Source: Microvirga roseola
GTDB lineage: Bacteria > Pseudomonadota > Alphaproteobacteria > Rhizobiales > Beijerinckiaceae
Direction: 5' to 3'
Length of the DNA: 64,000 bases
Assembly (NCBI RefSeq): GCF_020866965.1
Contig: NZ_JAJATX010000003.1
Location: 186,001-250,000 of the forward strand
Of this stretch, positions 35,877-43,090 are shown in pieces. The stretch's first letter is position 1. Every line of letters begins with the position of its first letter. The notes under the pieces are model-generated. The model saw only the letters and a program-made list of their open reading frames with translations, ran no database searches and was not told the DNA's origin. Both the position numbers and the translations under genes were made by a program.

Positions 35877-36998
35877 TCAAGCTTTCACGAGGCGCACGGC
35901 GCCTTCGCCGCGCCAATGTCCGACGGAGGTGACGAGCGCCTCGGCGGCCTTTCCTTCGGAGATCAGGCCCGCCGCGAGCGCCACGCCCGTCGGGGCCTGG
36001 GCCTCCATGGTGTGGCCGACGAGATCGCCGGTCGCATGGACGGCCGCGCCGGGGGCGATGTCCTTCAGCGCCGCCAGCTCCTCCTCCGTGATGCCCTTCA
36101 CGCCGGTCGCGCCGGAGATCACCGCATCGGGCTTTCCGCCGAGCTGCGCGGACAGGCCATGAAGCGCCTGCTCGACGCTGCCGGGCTTACGGCGGCTGCG
36201 GTCGGAGGCGACGCCGGCGATGGAGGCCAGCGGCTTCACGCCCCGGGCCTCCGCATGCTCGCGGGATTCGAGCACCAGGAAGCACGCGCCGGAGCCGAGA
36301 ATCATGCCGCCGCCATCGGCGGGGCGCTCGCGGACCGGGGCATAAGGCTTCTTCCAGAGGAAGCCGCCCATTTCGTAGATGAGCAGCACGTCGGGCCGCT
36401 CGGCATTGTAGGCTCCGCCGACGAGGAAGATGTCGTCCTGCCCCGAGGCGATGCGCTCGCGGGCGATGCGCAGCGCGTCCACGCCGCTCGATTCCTCGCC
36501 CATGAAGGTGCGCGAGGCTCCCGTGACGCCGTGGACGATGGAGATGTTGCCGGCGAGAAGGTTCGAGAGCTGCGCAAGAAAGAGCGTCGGGCGCAGATCG
36601 CCCATCAGGCGCTCGTTGAGGAAGACGCCCGGATTTTCCGCCTGGCGCAGTCCGGTGAGGATCTGGCCGTCGACCGCGTAGTCGCGCTCGCCGCCGCCTG
36701 CCGCCACGATGAGCTGCATGCGGCCCTTGAGCGCCGCGTCGTCCTTGGCCTTCGCCGCGTCGAGGGCGAGGCCCGCCGCATAGCAGCCGAGCTTCTGCCA
36801 GGCTTCCATCTGCCGCTGGTCGGATTTCTTCGCGATCTGGCGGTCCCATTCCAGCGGCGCGACCGGATGGACCGGATGGGGCGCGAAGGTCTCGGCATCC
36901 GTGCGCGGAGCGCCGCCCGACAGCGCCGCAAGATGCGCCTCGAGCCCCTCGCCCGCCGAGGAGACGAGACCCACTCCCGTAATGACCACGTCGCGCAT
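35877..36998 (-). CDS. Beta-ketoacyl-ACP synthase-like protein lacking the active-site cysteine
   Basis: A 373-residue condensing-enzyme homologue paired with the catalytic FabF next to it. At the nucleophile position the sequence reads GVTGASRTFMGEESSG; no cysteine occurs between residues 73 and 238. The first catalytic His motif (NAHGT) is also missing (VISGATGVKG), whereas GDLVGHTMEAQAP keeps the second His (329). This is the pattern of chain-length-factor-type partners (KS-beta), suggesting a heterodimer with the neighbouring FabF. The start codon overlaps the fabZ stop by one base (TGATG), indicating translational coupling. Confidence 0.88.
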   Translation of the reverse strand: MRDVVITGVGLVSSAGEGLEAHLAALSGGAPRTDAETFAPHPVHPVAPLEWDRQIAKKSDQRQMEAWQKLGCYAAGLALDAAKAKDDAALKGRMQLIVAAGGGERDYAVDGQILTGLRQAENPGVFLNERLMGDLRPTLFLAQLSNLLAGNISIVHGVTGASRTFMGEESSGVDALRIARERIASGQDDIFLVGGAYNAERPDVLLIYEMGGFLWKKPYAPVRERPADGGGMILGSGACFLVLESREHAEARGVKPLASIAGVASDRSRRKPGSVEQALHGLSAQLGGKPDAVISGATGVKGITEEELAALKDIAPGAAVHATGDLVGHTMEAQAPTGVALAAGLISEGKAAEALVTSVGHWRGEGAVRLVKA

Positions 36999-37459
36999 CA
37001 GGCTGTCTCCCCCAAGAGGCCGATGCGCTTGCCCTGGGCGCGCATCAGGCTGTCCATCCCATCCGGGAAGGGCATGATCCGGAAGCGCAGCTCCGCATCG
37101 CAGACCGGCTTGCCCTCCGTCATGATCTTCGCCTTGGTCACCGCATAGCCCGAGCCCTCATGCTCCAGCGTCGCGGTGACGGTGAGGACCGTACCAGGGG
37201 GCACGAAGGTGCGGAAGCGCGCCTTGTCGACGCCCATGAGGAACGGCATGTGGGAGAAGTCCGTCAGGCCCAGCACGAGATAGCCGGAGGCCTGCGCCAT
37301 GGTCTCGGTCAGGAGCACGCCCGGCACGAGGGGATGGCCCGGGAAATGCCCCTCGAAGACGGGGCTTTCCATCGGCACGGTGGAGCGGGCCTCGATCCGC
37401 TTCGCATCGCGGTCGAGGCTCGTCACCTGGTCGATCATTTCAAAATATTCGAGGCGCAT
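36998..37459 (-). CDS. fabZ: 3-hydroxyacyl-ACP dehydratase, VLCFA cluster
   Basis: A 153-residue hot-dog-fold dehydratase. The catalytic His38 is in FEGHFPGHPLVPGVLLTETMAQ, with the acidic partner Glu52; further conserved segments are MPFLMGVDKARFRTFVPPG and KPVCDAELRFRIM. It removes water from the AcpXL-bound 3-hydroxyacyl intermediate. ATG 37459 gives the usual N-terminus MRLEYFEMID; an in-frame ATG at 37513 would add 18 unconserved residues. It is followed without a gap by the cysteine-less synthase. Confidence 0.9.
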   Translation of the reverse strand: MRLEYFEMIDQVTSLDRDAKRIEARSTVPMESPVFEGHFPGHPLVPGVLLTETMAQASGYLVLGLTDFSHMPFLMGVDKARFRTFVPPGTVLTVTATLEHEGSGYAVTKAKIMTEGKPVCDAELRFRIMPFPDGMDSLMRAQGKRIGLLGETA

Positions 37460-37594
37460 CCGGATTCCGTGACCCTGTCGCTCCCGGCGGGTGGAACGGG
37501 GAAGGAAATCCATGAGGCGGGGTTCGCGATGGATTGCCTCTCCGAGCCGGCCTGTCAGGTCCGGGCCGCCGGGGTGCGTCGTCTTGTCGTTGGG

Positions 37595-37876
37595 TTAGGC
37601 CTGCTTGGCGGCGACCAGGGCGTCGATGCGGGCGACGAGATTCTTGAGCACGAAGTACTCCTCGGCCGGCGCCTTGCCCTCGTTCACTTCCTGCGTCCAC
37701 TGCTCCAGGGGCAGCTTGATGCCGAAGGCCTTGTCGATCGCAAAGGCGATGTCGAGGAAGGCCAGGGAGTCGATGCCGAGATCGTCGATGGCATGGCTCT
37801 CGGGCGTGATCTGCTCGCGCGGGATGTCGGCGGTCTCTGAAATGATGCCGGCGACGGTCTTGAAGGTAGACGACAT
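37595..37876 (-). CDS. acpXL: Acyl carrier protein AcpXL for very-long-chain fatty acids
   Basis: A 93-residue acidic acyl carrier protein. The phosphopantetheine serine is Ser37 in the motif [23 protein letters not shown]; the aspartate-leucine-glycine-isoleucine form and the length match rhizobial AcpXL, which carries the C28 chain for lipid A. ATG 37876 follows AGGAGAG at 8 bases. It is the first gene of the minus-strand cluster that runs to lpxXL; its promoter must lie in 37877-38020, where a CTTGAC-like -35 is visible (near 37960) but the -10 is unclear. Confidence 0.92.
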   Translation of the reverse strand: MSSTFKTVAGIISETADIPREQITPESHAIDDLGIDSLAFLDIAFAIDKAFGIKLPLEQWTQEVNEGKAPAEEYFVLKNLVARIDALVAAKQA

Positions 37877-38024
37877 GACGCCGCTCTCCTGAAGTGCTTG
37901 GTCTCGACGATGCATTGCCGCCAGGCCACGAAGCCCGGGTTTTCAGCCGCTCTTTCGTCAAGGAGGGGTTGTATTAGAACGCTCCCCTTACACGACGGAC
38001 CGCCAAGCGGCAACGCCCTTGCCG

Positions 38025-38074
38025 CGCCTTCCTTTGCCCCGTGTGCTCCGGAGCACACGGGGCAAAGGAAGGCG
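38025..38074. repeat. Perfect 50-base palindrome between acpXL and the HxlR gene
   Basis: The 25-base arms 38025-38049 and 38050-38074 are exact complements with no spacer; the centre reads GTGCTCC-GGAGCAC. It lies 20 bases beyond the stop of the HxlR regulator gene and ~150 bases before acpXL. There is no T-run. As RNA it would form a ~23-bp hairpin; as DNA it could extrude a cruciform. It may act as a transcript end or roadblock protecting the acpXL promoter, which is inference. Confidence 0.85.
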
Positions 38075-38094
38075 GCGCGACGCCTCGGGACCGG

Positions 38095-38793
38095 TCACGC
38101 GCTCCGTTCGGCCTTGGGCGGGAGCGGAAACAGGGTCACGAAGCGCTCGGCCAGGGCGCGCTCGCCCTCCACCGTGAGCGCGCCCGCCCGCTCCAGGGCG
38201 TCGAGCGGCTGGCCGCCATAGATCGCCCCCGCCAGTATGGGCGGCGTCCCGGCGAAGACCAGGTCCGCCCCCTCCAGCGGGGCGCGCGCGATCTCGATCC
38301 GCCCTTCCGCGAGACGGGCGAGGAAGGTCTCATCGCCCAGGCGGAAGCCGATCCGGGCGTCGAGCCCCTCGGCGCGCTTCGGGTCCAGCATCGTCCGCAG
38401 AGAAAGGCAGAACGACGCGGCGCTGAAGGGCAGAGTGGGGTCGTGCCGGGGCGAGCGCGCCGCCCAGCGGCCCAGCGCCTGGAAGATCGGCTCGCTCTCG
38501 TAACCCCATTCCGTCAGTTCGTACACTTGGGCCGAGACGGGCGGCGGGAGCTTTCGCCGCACGAGCGCCCCCGCGGCCTCGAGCCCTTCGAGGCGCTGGG
38601 TGAGCACATTGGCGCTGATGCCGGGAAGGCTCTCGCGCAGGTCGCTGAACCGCTTCGGGCCGAGCATCAGCTCACGCATGACGAGGAGCGCCCAGCGCTC
38701 CCCCACGAGGTCGAGGGCATGGGCTGCGGCGCAGGCGTCCTCGTAATGGCGCCGCCGCGCCTCGGAAGTGTTAGTTATTTTTTCTAACTTCAT
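38095..38793 (-). CDS. HxlR-type regulator with C-terminal SCP2-like domain
   Basis: A 232-residue regulator. Residues ~15-110 form an HxlR winged helix: DACAAAHALDLVGERWALLVMRELMLGPKRFSDLRESLPGISANVLTQRLEGLEAAGALVRR and VYELTEWGYES. The C-terminal ~100 residues (FRLGDETFLARLAEGRIEIARAPLEGADLVFAGTPPILAGAIYGGQPLDAL) look like an SCP2 sterol-carrier-type ligand pocket. It is divergent from a VOC-YciI-DUF1428 operon, its likely target. A consensus promoter (TTGACA-17-TATAAA) ends only ~9 bases before the ATG, so the mRNA is probably leaderless or nearly so. Confidence 0.92.
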   Translation of the reverse strand: MKLEKITNTSEARRRHYEDACAAAHALDLVGERWALLVMRELMLGPKRFSDLRESLPGISANVLTQRLEGLEAAGALVRRKLPPPVSAQVYELTEWGYESEPIFQALGRWAARSPRHDPTLPFSAASFCLSLRTMLDPKRAEGLDARIGFRLGDETFLARLAEGRIEIARAPLEGADLVFAGTPPILAGAIYGGQPLDALERAGALTVEGERALAERFVTLFPLPPKAERSA

Positions 38794-38810
38794 AGTTGCT
38801 TTTTATAACT
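38773..38810. promoter_or_regulatory. Tandem AGTT-N9-AACT dyads, probable HxlR operators
   Basis: Two 17-base dyads, AGTTATTTTTTCTAACT (38773-38789) and AGTTGCTTTTTATAACT (38794-38810), are repeated 21 bases apart, i.e. two helical turns. The second covers the -10 of the regulator's promoter and the first overlaps codons 2-7 of its gene. This layout fits cooperative binding of HxlR dimers, autorepression and control of the divergent operon. Confidence 0.65.
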
Positions 38811-38830
38811 TTCTCGGGAATCAATGTCAA
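38802..38830 (-). promoter_or_regulatory. Consensus promoter for the HxlR-SCP2 regulator gene
   Basis: On the minus strand TTGACA (38830-38825) and TATAAA (38807-38802) are separated by exactly 17 bases. The start codon is at 38793, so transcription would begin within a few bases of it. Confidence 0.7.
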
Positions 38831-38854
38831 ACCGACACACCGGAGGAAGAACCA

Positions 38855-39286
38855 ATGTCCAAGCTGATCTTCGTGAACCTGCCCGTCGGCGACTTTGAGA
38901 AGTCCATCGCCTTCTACGAGGCCCTGGGCGCGGTCAAGAACGAGCAGTTCACCGACCACACCGCCGCCTGCATGGTCTTTTCCGAGACCATTCACGCCAT
39001 GCTCCTGACCCACGACAAGTTCCGCCAGTTCACGCCCAAGGCCATCGCGGATGCGACCAAGACCTCGGAGGTGCTGATCTGCCTTTCCGCCGACAGCCGC
39101 GAAGAGGTGGACGGCACCATCGCCAAGGCCGGCGCTGCGGGCGGGCAGATCGATCCCGGCCCGAAGCAGGATTACGGCTTCATGTACGGGCGCAGCTTCG
39201 AGGATCCGGACGGGCACATCTGGGAGGTGATGTGGATGGACATGGCGGCCGCGAAGGAAGCCATGGGGGACATGGCGACGGCCTGA
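38855..39286 (+). CDS. VOC family protein (glyoxalase/bleomycin-resistance fold)
   Basis: A 143-residue VOC-fold protein: MSKLIFVNLPVGDFEKSIAFYEALGAVKNEQF, ACMVFSETIHAMLLTHDKFRQF, and GFMYGRSFEDPDGHIWEVMWMD with the metal-binding Asp/His and Glu. It resembles the PhnB/'lactoylglutathione lyase' type; the substrate is unknown. ATG 38855 follows GGAGGAA. First gene of a plus-strand unit with YciI-like and DUF1428 genes, divergent from an HxlR regulator; the set looks like a small inducible detoxification operon. Confidence 0.92.
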   Translation: MSKLIFVNLPVGDFEKSIAFYEALGAVKNEQFTDHTAACMVFSETIHAMLLTHDKFRQFTPKAIADATKTSEVLICLSADSREEVDGTIAKAGAAGGQIDPGPKQDYGFMYGRSFEDPDGHIWEVMWMDMAAAKEAMGDMATA

Positions 39287-39349
39287 CGGCCGGCCGCCAA
39301 GCAGAAATCGGCAGGCCGACGGGCCTGTGTCGAACACAGGGAGAAGACG

Positions 39350-39772
39350 ATGCGTGTCATGGTTCTGGTGAAAGCGACAAAGGACAGCGAAGCGGGCCTC
39401 ATGCCCTCGACCGAGGCCTTCGAGGCCATGGGAAAGTTCAACGAGGAACTGGCCGAAGCGGGAATCCTGCTCGCCGGCGAAGGCCTGAAGCCGTCGTCCC
39501 AGGGCAAGCGCGTGGCCTTCGACGGCCCGAGCCGCACCGTGATCGACGGGCCCTTTGCCGAGACCCGCGAGCTCGTCGCCGGCTTCTGGCTCTGGGAGGT
39601 CAGGGACATGGCCGAGGCGCTCGCATGGGTGAAGCGCTGCTCCAACCCAATGCCGGGACCCAGCGAGATCGAGATCCGCCCGCTCTATGAGACAGCCGAC
39701 TTCGGCGAGGCTCTCACGCCGGAACTTGTCGCACAGGAAGACCGGATCCGCGAAAGAGTGTCCGGCCGCTGA
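39350..39772 (+). CDS. YciI/DGPF family protein
   Basis: A 140-residue protein of the YciI-like (DGPF) family: MRVMVLVKATKDSEAGLMPSTEAFEAMGKFNEELAEAGILLAGEGLKPSSQGKRV, then the diagnostic VIDGPFAETRELVAGFWLWEVRDMAEALAWVKRC and EIRPLYETADFGE. These ferredoxin-fold proteins lack a settled activity and are often encoded beside VOC proteins and sigma factors. It follows the VOC gene by 63 bases on the same strand. Confidence 0.92.
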   Translation: MRVMVLVKATKDSEAGLMPSTEAFEAMGKFNEELAEAGILLAGEGLKPSSQGKRVAFDGPSRTVIDGPFAETRELVAGFWLWEVRDMAEALAWVKRCSNPMPGPSEIEIRPLYETADFGEALTPELVAQEDRIRERVSGR

Positions 39773-39865
39773 AACCCCGTCGGCTGCCGATCCAGCTCGC
39801 CGCCATCGCGAGAAGCGGGCCTGAAGGCACCGTGTCGGCGCCCATCCAAGACAAAGGAGGAAACG

Positions 39866-40225
39866 ATGAGCTATATCGACGGTTTCGTGATCCCCGTCCC
39901 CGACGGCAATCGGGAGGCCTACCGCGCGGTGGCCGCAAAAGCGGCGCCGATCTTCAAGGAATACGGCGCGCTGCGCATCGTGGAGTGCTGGGGCGACGAC
40001 CTGCCCGACGGCAAGGTCACGGATTTCAAGGGCGCGGTGAAGGCCGAGGCCGGGGAGAACGTGGTGTTCTCCTGGATCGTCTGGCCCTCGAAGGAAGTGC
40101 GCGACGAAGCGACCCCGAAGGTCATGAACGACCCGAGGCTCGCCGAGCCCGACATGCCCTTCGACAGCAAGCGCCTGATCTATGGCGGGTTCGAGGTGCT
40201 GCTCGATACGGGAGAGGACCGCTAG
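39866..40225 (+). CDS. DUF1428 family protein
   Basis: A 119-residue protein matching DUF1428: MSYIDGFVIPVPDGNREAYRAVAAKAAPIFKEYGALRIVECWGDDLPDGKVTDFKGAVKAEAGENVVFSWIVWPSKEVRDEATPKVMND and FDSKRLIYGGFEVLLD. A dimeric alpha/beta-barrel (EthD/ABM-like) fold is likely; function unknown. ATG 39866 follows AAAGGAGG. Last gene of the VOC-YciI-DUF1428 unit, closed by a terminator. Confidence 0.92.
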   Translation: MSYIDGFVIPVPDGNREAYRAVAAKAAPIFKEYGALRIVECWGDDLPDGKVTDFKGAVKAEAGENVVFSWIVWPSKEVRDEATPKVMNDPRLAEPDMPFDSKRLIYGGFEVLLDTGEDR

Positions 40226-40297
40226 CCGGACTGCGGCAATCGCCTCAGGTCCGGGCCGATTGATTAATCGGCACCCATCGCCCATAAGGGCCCCGGT

Positions 40298-40323
40298 CCC
40301 GGGCCGAAAGCTCGGGCCTTTTT
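40298..40323 (+). terminator. Rho-independent terminator after the DUF1428 gene
   Basis: CCCGGGC (40298-40304) pairs with GCTCGGG (40310-40316) with one G-U pair, followed by CC and a T-run (40319-40323). Confidence 0.75.
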
Positions 40324-40351
40324 CGTCACATTCGAGAGTCACCGAGTCGAC

Positions 40352-41074
40352 GTGATCAACAGGTTCCTCAAGCCTGAAGTCCGCTATGCCCGGCGCATGG
40401 CCCGCATCGCCCGCTGGGACAAGCCCGTCGAAGGCGGCGCGGGACGCCTGCGCGCCTGGGCCAACATGCTCCTCGTCGATCACGGGGTGTTCCGGCTCAT
40501 CTATCTCAACAAGCACCGGGTCTCGGACCGTCTCTGGCGCTCCGCCCAGCCCGCGCCGCACCAGATCGCGCGGCTGAAGGCCGAGGGCGTGCGCACCATC
40601 ATCAACCTGCGCGGCGGACGCGAGCACGGCTCCTGGCAGCTCCAGAAGGAGATCTGCGGCCGTCTCGGCATCACGCTCACCGAATTCATCGTGCGCTCCC
40701 GCGGCGCGCCGGACCGGGAAACCCTGCTGAGGGCCAAGGAATTCTTCGACACCCTCGCCTATCCGGCGGTCCTGCACTGCAAGTCGGGCGCGGATCGCGC
40801 GGGCTTCGTCGCGGCGCTCTACCTTCTCGTCCATGAGGGCCGGAGCGTGGACGAGGCGCAGCGGCAGCTCCATGTCCGCTACGGCCATTTCCGCTTCTCC
40901 AAGACCGGCATTCTCGACGCCTTCTTCGACCTCTACCGTAAGGAGGGCGAGGCCAAGGGCATTCCGTTCCTGACCTGGGTCGAGACGCACTACGATCCGG
41001 AAGCCCTGGAGCGCAGCTTCCGCCCCGGCTTCTGGTCCAACATCCTCGTCGACCGGATCATGCGGCGGGAATAG
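40352..41074 (+). CDS. Tyrosine/dual-specificity phosphatase family protein
   Basis: A 240-residue protein with the cysteine-phosphatase signature HCX5R: Cys143 and Arg149 in AVLHCKSGADRAGF. Upstream lie LWRSAQPAPHQIARLKAEGVRTIINLRGG, typical of the DSP/Siw14-like branch in Rhizobiales. It probably dephosphorylates proteins or inositol/phospholipid phosphates in the cytoplasm. The start is GTG 40352, 29 bases after the terminator T-run, with no strong ribosome binding site, so a nearly leaderless mRNA is possible. Confidence 0.9.
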   Translation: MINRFLKPEVRYARRMARIARWDKPVEGGAGRLRAWANMLLVDHGVFRLIYLNKHRVSDRLWRSAQPAPHQIARLKAEGVRTIINLRGGREHGSWQLQKEICGRLGITLTEFIVRSRGAPDRETLLRAKEFFDTLAYPAVLHCKSGADRAGFVAALYLLVHEGRSVDEAQRQLHVRYGHFRFSKTGILDAFFDLYRKEGEAKGIPFLTWVETHYDPEALERSFRPGFWSNILVDRIMRRE

Positions 41075-41102
41075 GCTTCGCCCTCACGCCGGCCTACCCT
41101 CC

Positions 41103-41200
41103 CCTCATCCTGAGGAGCCGCAAAGCGGCGTCTCGAAGGATGATCCAGAGCGCACCGGAGACGCCTCGTCCTTCGAGACGCTACGCTCCTCAGGATGAGG
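41103..41200 (+). repeat. 98-bp CCTCATCCTGAGGAGC element, copy 1
   Basis: The element begins CCTCATCCTGAGGAGC and ends with the exact reverse complement apart from small changes, giving ~15-bp terminal inverted repeats around a core with its own dyad (TCGAAGGATGATCC / CGTCCTTCGAGA). A second copy lies at 61611-61710 in the opposite direction. It sits between the phosphatase and the ABC exporter genes, which converge. It is a non-coding MITE- or REP-like repeat. Confidence 0.85.
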
Positions 41201-41220
41201 CTGCGGGATTACTTCCTGAT

Positions 41221-43005
41221 TCAGGAGGACGCCGCCAGGCGCGGCTCGCTGTCGTCCGACAGTTGCAGACGGTGCAGGCGGGCGTAGGAACCGCCCATGG
41301 CGATCAGCACGTCGTGCGAGCCCGTCTCCACCACGCGCCCCTGCTCCATCACCACGATGTTGTCCGCGTCGCGCACGGTCGAAAGCCGGTGCGCGATGAC
41401 CAGCGTCGTGCGGCCTTTCATGAGCCTGCGGATGGCGTCCTGCACCAGGCGCTCGGATTCGGAATCGAGCGCGCTCGTCGCCTCGTCAAGCAGCAGGATC
41501 GGCGCATTCTTCAGGAAGGCACGGGCCAGCGACACGCGCTGGCGCTCGCCGCCCGAGAGGCGTCCGCCGGCAGGGCCCACCACCGTGTCGTAGCCATCGG
41601 GGAGCTTCATGATGAAATCATGCGCCGCGGCGGCCTTCGCCGCCTCCACGATGTCTTCGTGCGATGCGTTCGCGCGACCGAAGGCGATATTCGCGCGCAC
41701 CGTGTCGTCGAAGAGCACCACGTCCTGGCTGACCACCGCGATGGCGGAACGCAGGCTCTCCAGCGTCACGTCGCGGATGTCCTGCCCGTCGATCAGGACG
41801 GCTCCGTCCGTGACGTCGTAGAGGCGCGGCACGAGGGAGAGGAGCGTCGACTTGCCCGAGCCCGACCGGCCGACGAGCGCCGTGGTGCGTCCGCCCTCGG
41901 CCGTCAGGTCGACGCGGTGGAGGGCCGTCGCCTCGCCGCCATAGGAGAAGCTCAAGGCAGAGAAACGGATCTCGCCGCCCGCGAGCGCGAGCGGCCTGGC
42001 GCCGGGCCTGTCGCGGATGTCAGGCTCCTCGTCCATCACGGCGAAGGTGCGCTGGAGGGCGGCTGCCGCCTCCTGGACGATGGCGTTGAAATTGCCGAGC
42101 GCGCGGATCGGCTGGGCGGCCATGATGAGCGCGGTGACGAAGGCGATGAAGTCGCCAACGGTGCTTTCGCCCGAGAGGATCCGCTGCCCGATCAGCAGCA
42201 GCACCGCCGCGACGGCAAGCCCGCCGCCGACCTCGAGCAGCGGATCGAGCCGCCCGCGGGCATTCGCCGCCTTCATCTTGAGACGGCGGACCTCGTCGAA
42301 GGTCCTGGCCGCCTTGCCCTTGAGATAGCCCTCCAGCCGGTAGGTCTTGGCGATCCGCGTGCCGGCGAGACTCTCGGCGATGAGACTCGCCATCTGGCCC
42401 GCCTGCTCCTGTGTGCAGATCGCCACGCGGCGCAGCTTCCGGCCGATCCTGTCGATGGGATAGGCGATGATCGGGGCGACGATGCCGGCCACCAGCGTCA
42501 GGACCGGGTCGATCCAGAGCATGGCCACGACCAGGGCGACGATGGTGGCGATCTCGCGCAGGAAGACCGTCGAGAGGCGGGTGAGCGCCTCGCGGATGAA
42601 GAGGAAATCCGTGGTGAAGCGCTGCGTCAGCGCCGCCGGGCTTTCACGCCCGATCTGGGCGAGATCCGCCTCGATCATGCGGCCGTAGAGGGCGGTCTGC
42701 ATGTCCGCCTCGATCTTCGTGACGACCCTGTTGGTCAGCACGGTCAGGGCCAGCAGCGAGAAGCCGCGCACGAAGGTCACCGCCACCACGACGGCGGGCC
42801 CGAGCCGGAGGACGGTCTCGTCCTTCGTGGCGAAGGCGTCGAAGGCGATCTTGATGAGGTAGGTGTAGAGCGAGGTCGCGCCCGCGACGATGGCGATGAG
42901 CACCACCACCACCGCCAGCGTCTTCACATGGGGACGCATCCAGTCCCGCCACAGGCGGCGGATCAGGGGAAGGGTGTCGCCCCGGAGGAGGCTTTTGCGG
43001 GCCAT
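41221..43005 (-). CDS. ABC exporter, MsbA/lipid-A-exporter type (membrane and ATPase domains fused)
   Basis: A 594-residue half-transporter. The six-helix domain spans ~25-310 and the ATPase ~340-580, with Walker A GRSGSGKST, the Q-loop, signature LSGGERQRVSLARAFL, Walker B ILLLDEATSALDSESE and VIAHRLSTVRDADNIVVMEQG. It would work as a homodimer flipping lipids or drugs out of the inner leaflet. MsbA-like function is plausible but cannot be proved from sequence. It is a single gene, 85 bases from the start region of the next unit. Confidence 0.92.
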   Translation of the reverse strand: MARKSLLRGDTLPLIRRLWRDWMRPHVKTLAVVVVLIAIVAGATSLYTYLIKIAFDAFATKDETVLRLGPAVVVAVTFVRGFSLLALTVLTNRVVTKIEADMQTALYGRMIEADLAQIGRESPAALTQRFTTDFLFIREALTRLSTVFLREIATIVALVVAMLWIDPVLTLVAGIVAPIIAYPIDRIGRKLRRVAICTQEQAGQMASLIAESLAGTRIAKTYRLEGYLKGKAARTFDEVRRLKMKAANARGRLDPLLEVGGGLAVAAVLLLIGQRILSGESTVGDFIAFVTALIMAAQPIRALGNFNAIVQEAAAALQRTFAVMDEEPDIRDRPGARPLALAGGEIRFSALSFSYGGEATALHRVDLTAEGGRTTALVGRSGSGKSTLLSLVPRLYDVTDGAVLIDGQDIRDVTLESLRSAIAVVSQDVVLFDDTVRANIAFGRANASHEDIVEAAKAAAAHDFIMKLPDGYDTVVGPAGGRLSGGERQRVSLARAFLKNAPILLLDEATSALDSESERLVQDAIRRLMKGRTTLVIAHRLSTVRDADNIVVMEQGRVVETGSHDVLIAMGGSYARLHRLQLSDDSEPRLAASS

Positions 43006-43090
43006 GACGCTGCTGGAACTCTTGTGATCGTGGGCCCGCGGTTAGCACGCGAGCCCCGCAGGCGGCAAATTCCCCTCTGCCGCAGCCGCC

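Noticed and set aside
33769-37876. A mobile element carrying the duplicated-domain gene into the VLCFA cluster.
   Set aside because: I found no flanking inverted or direct repeats and no transposase or integrase; only composition and position hint at transfer.
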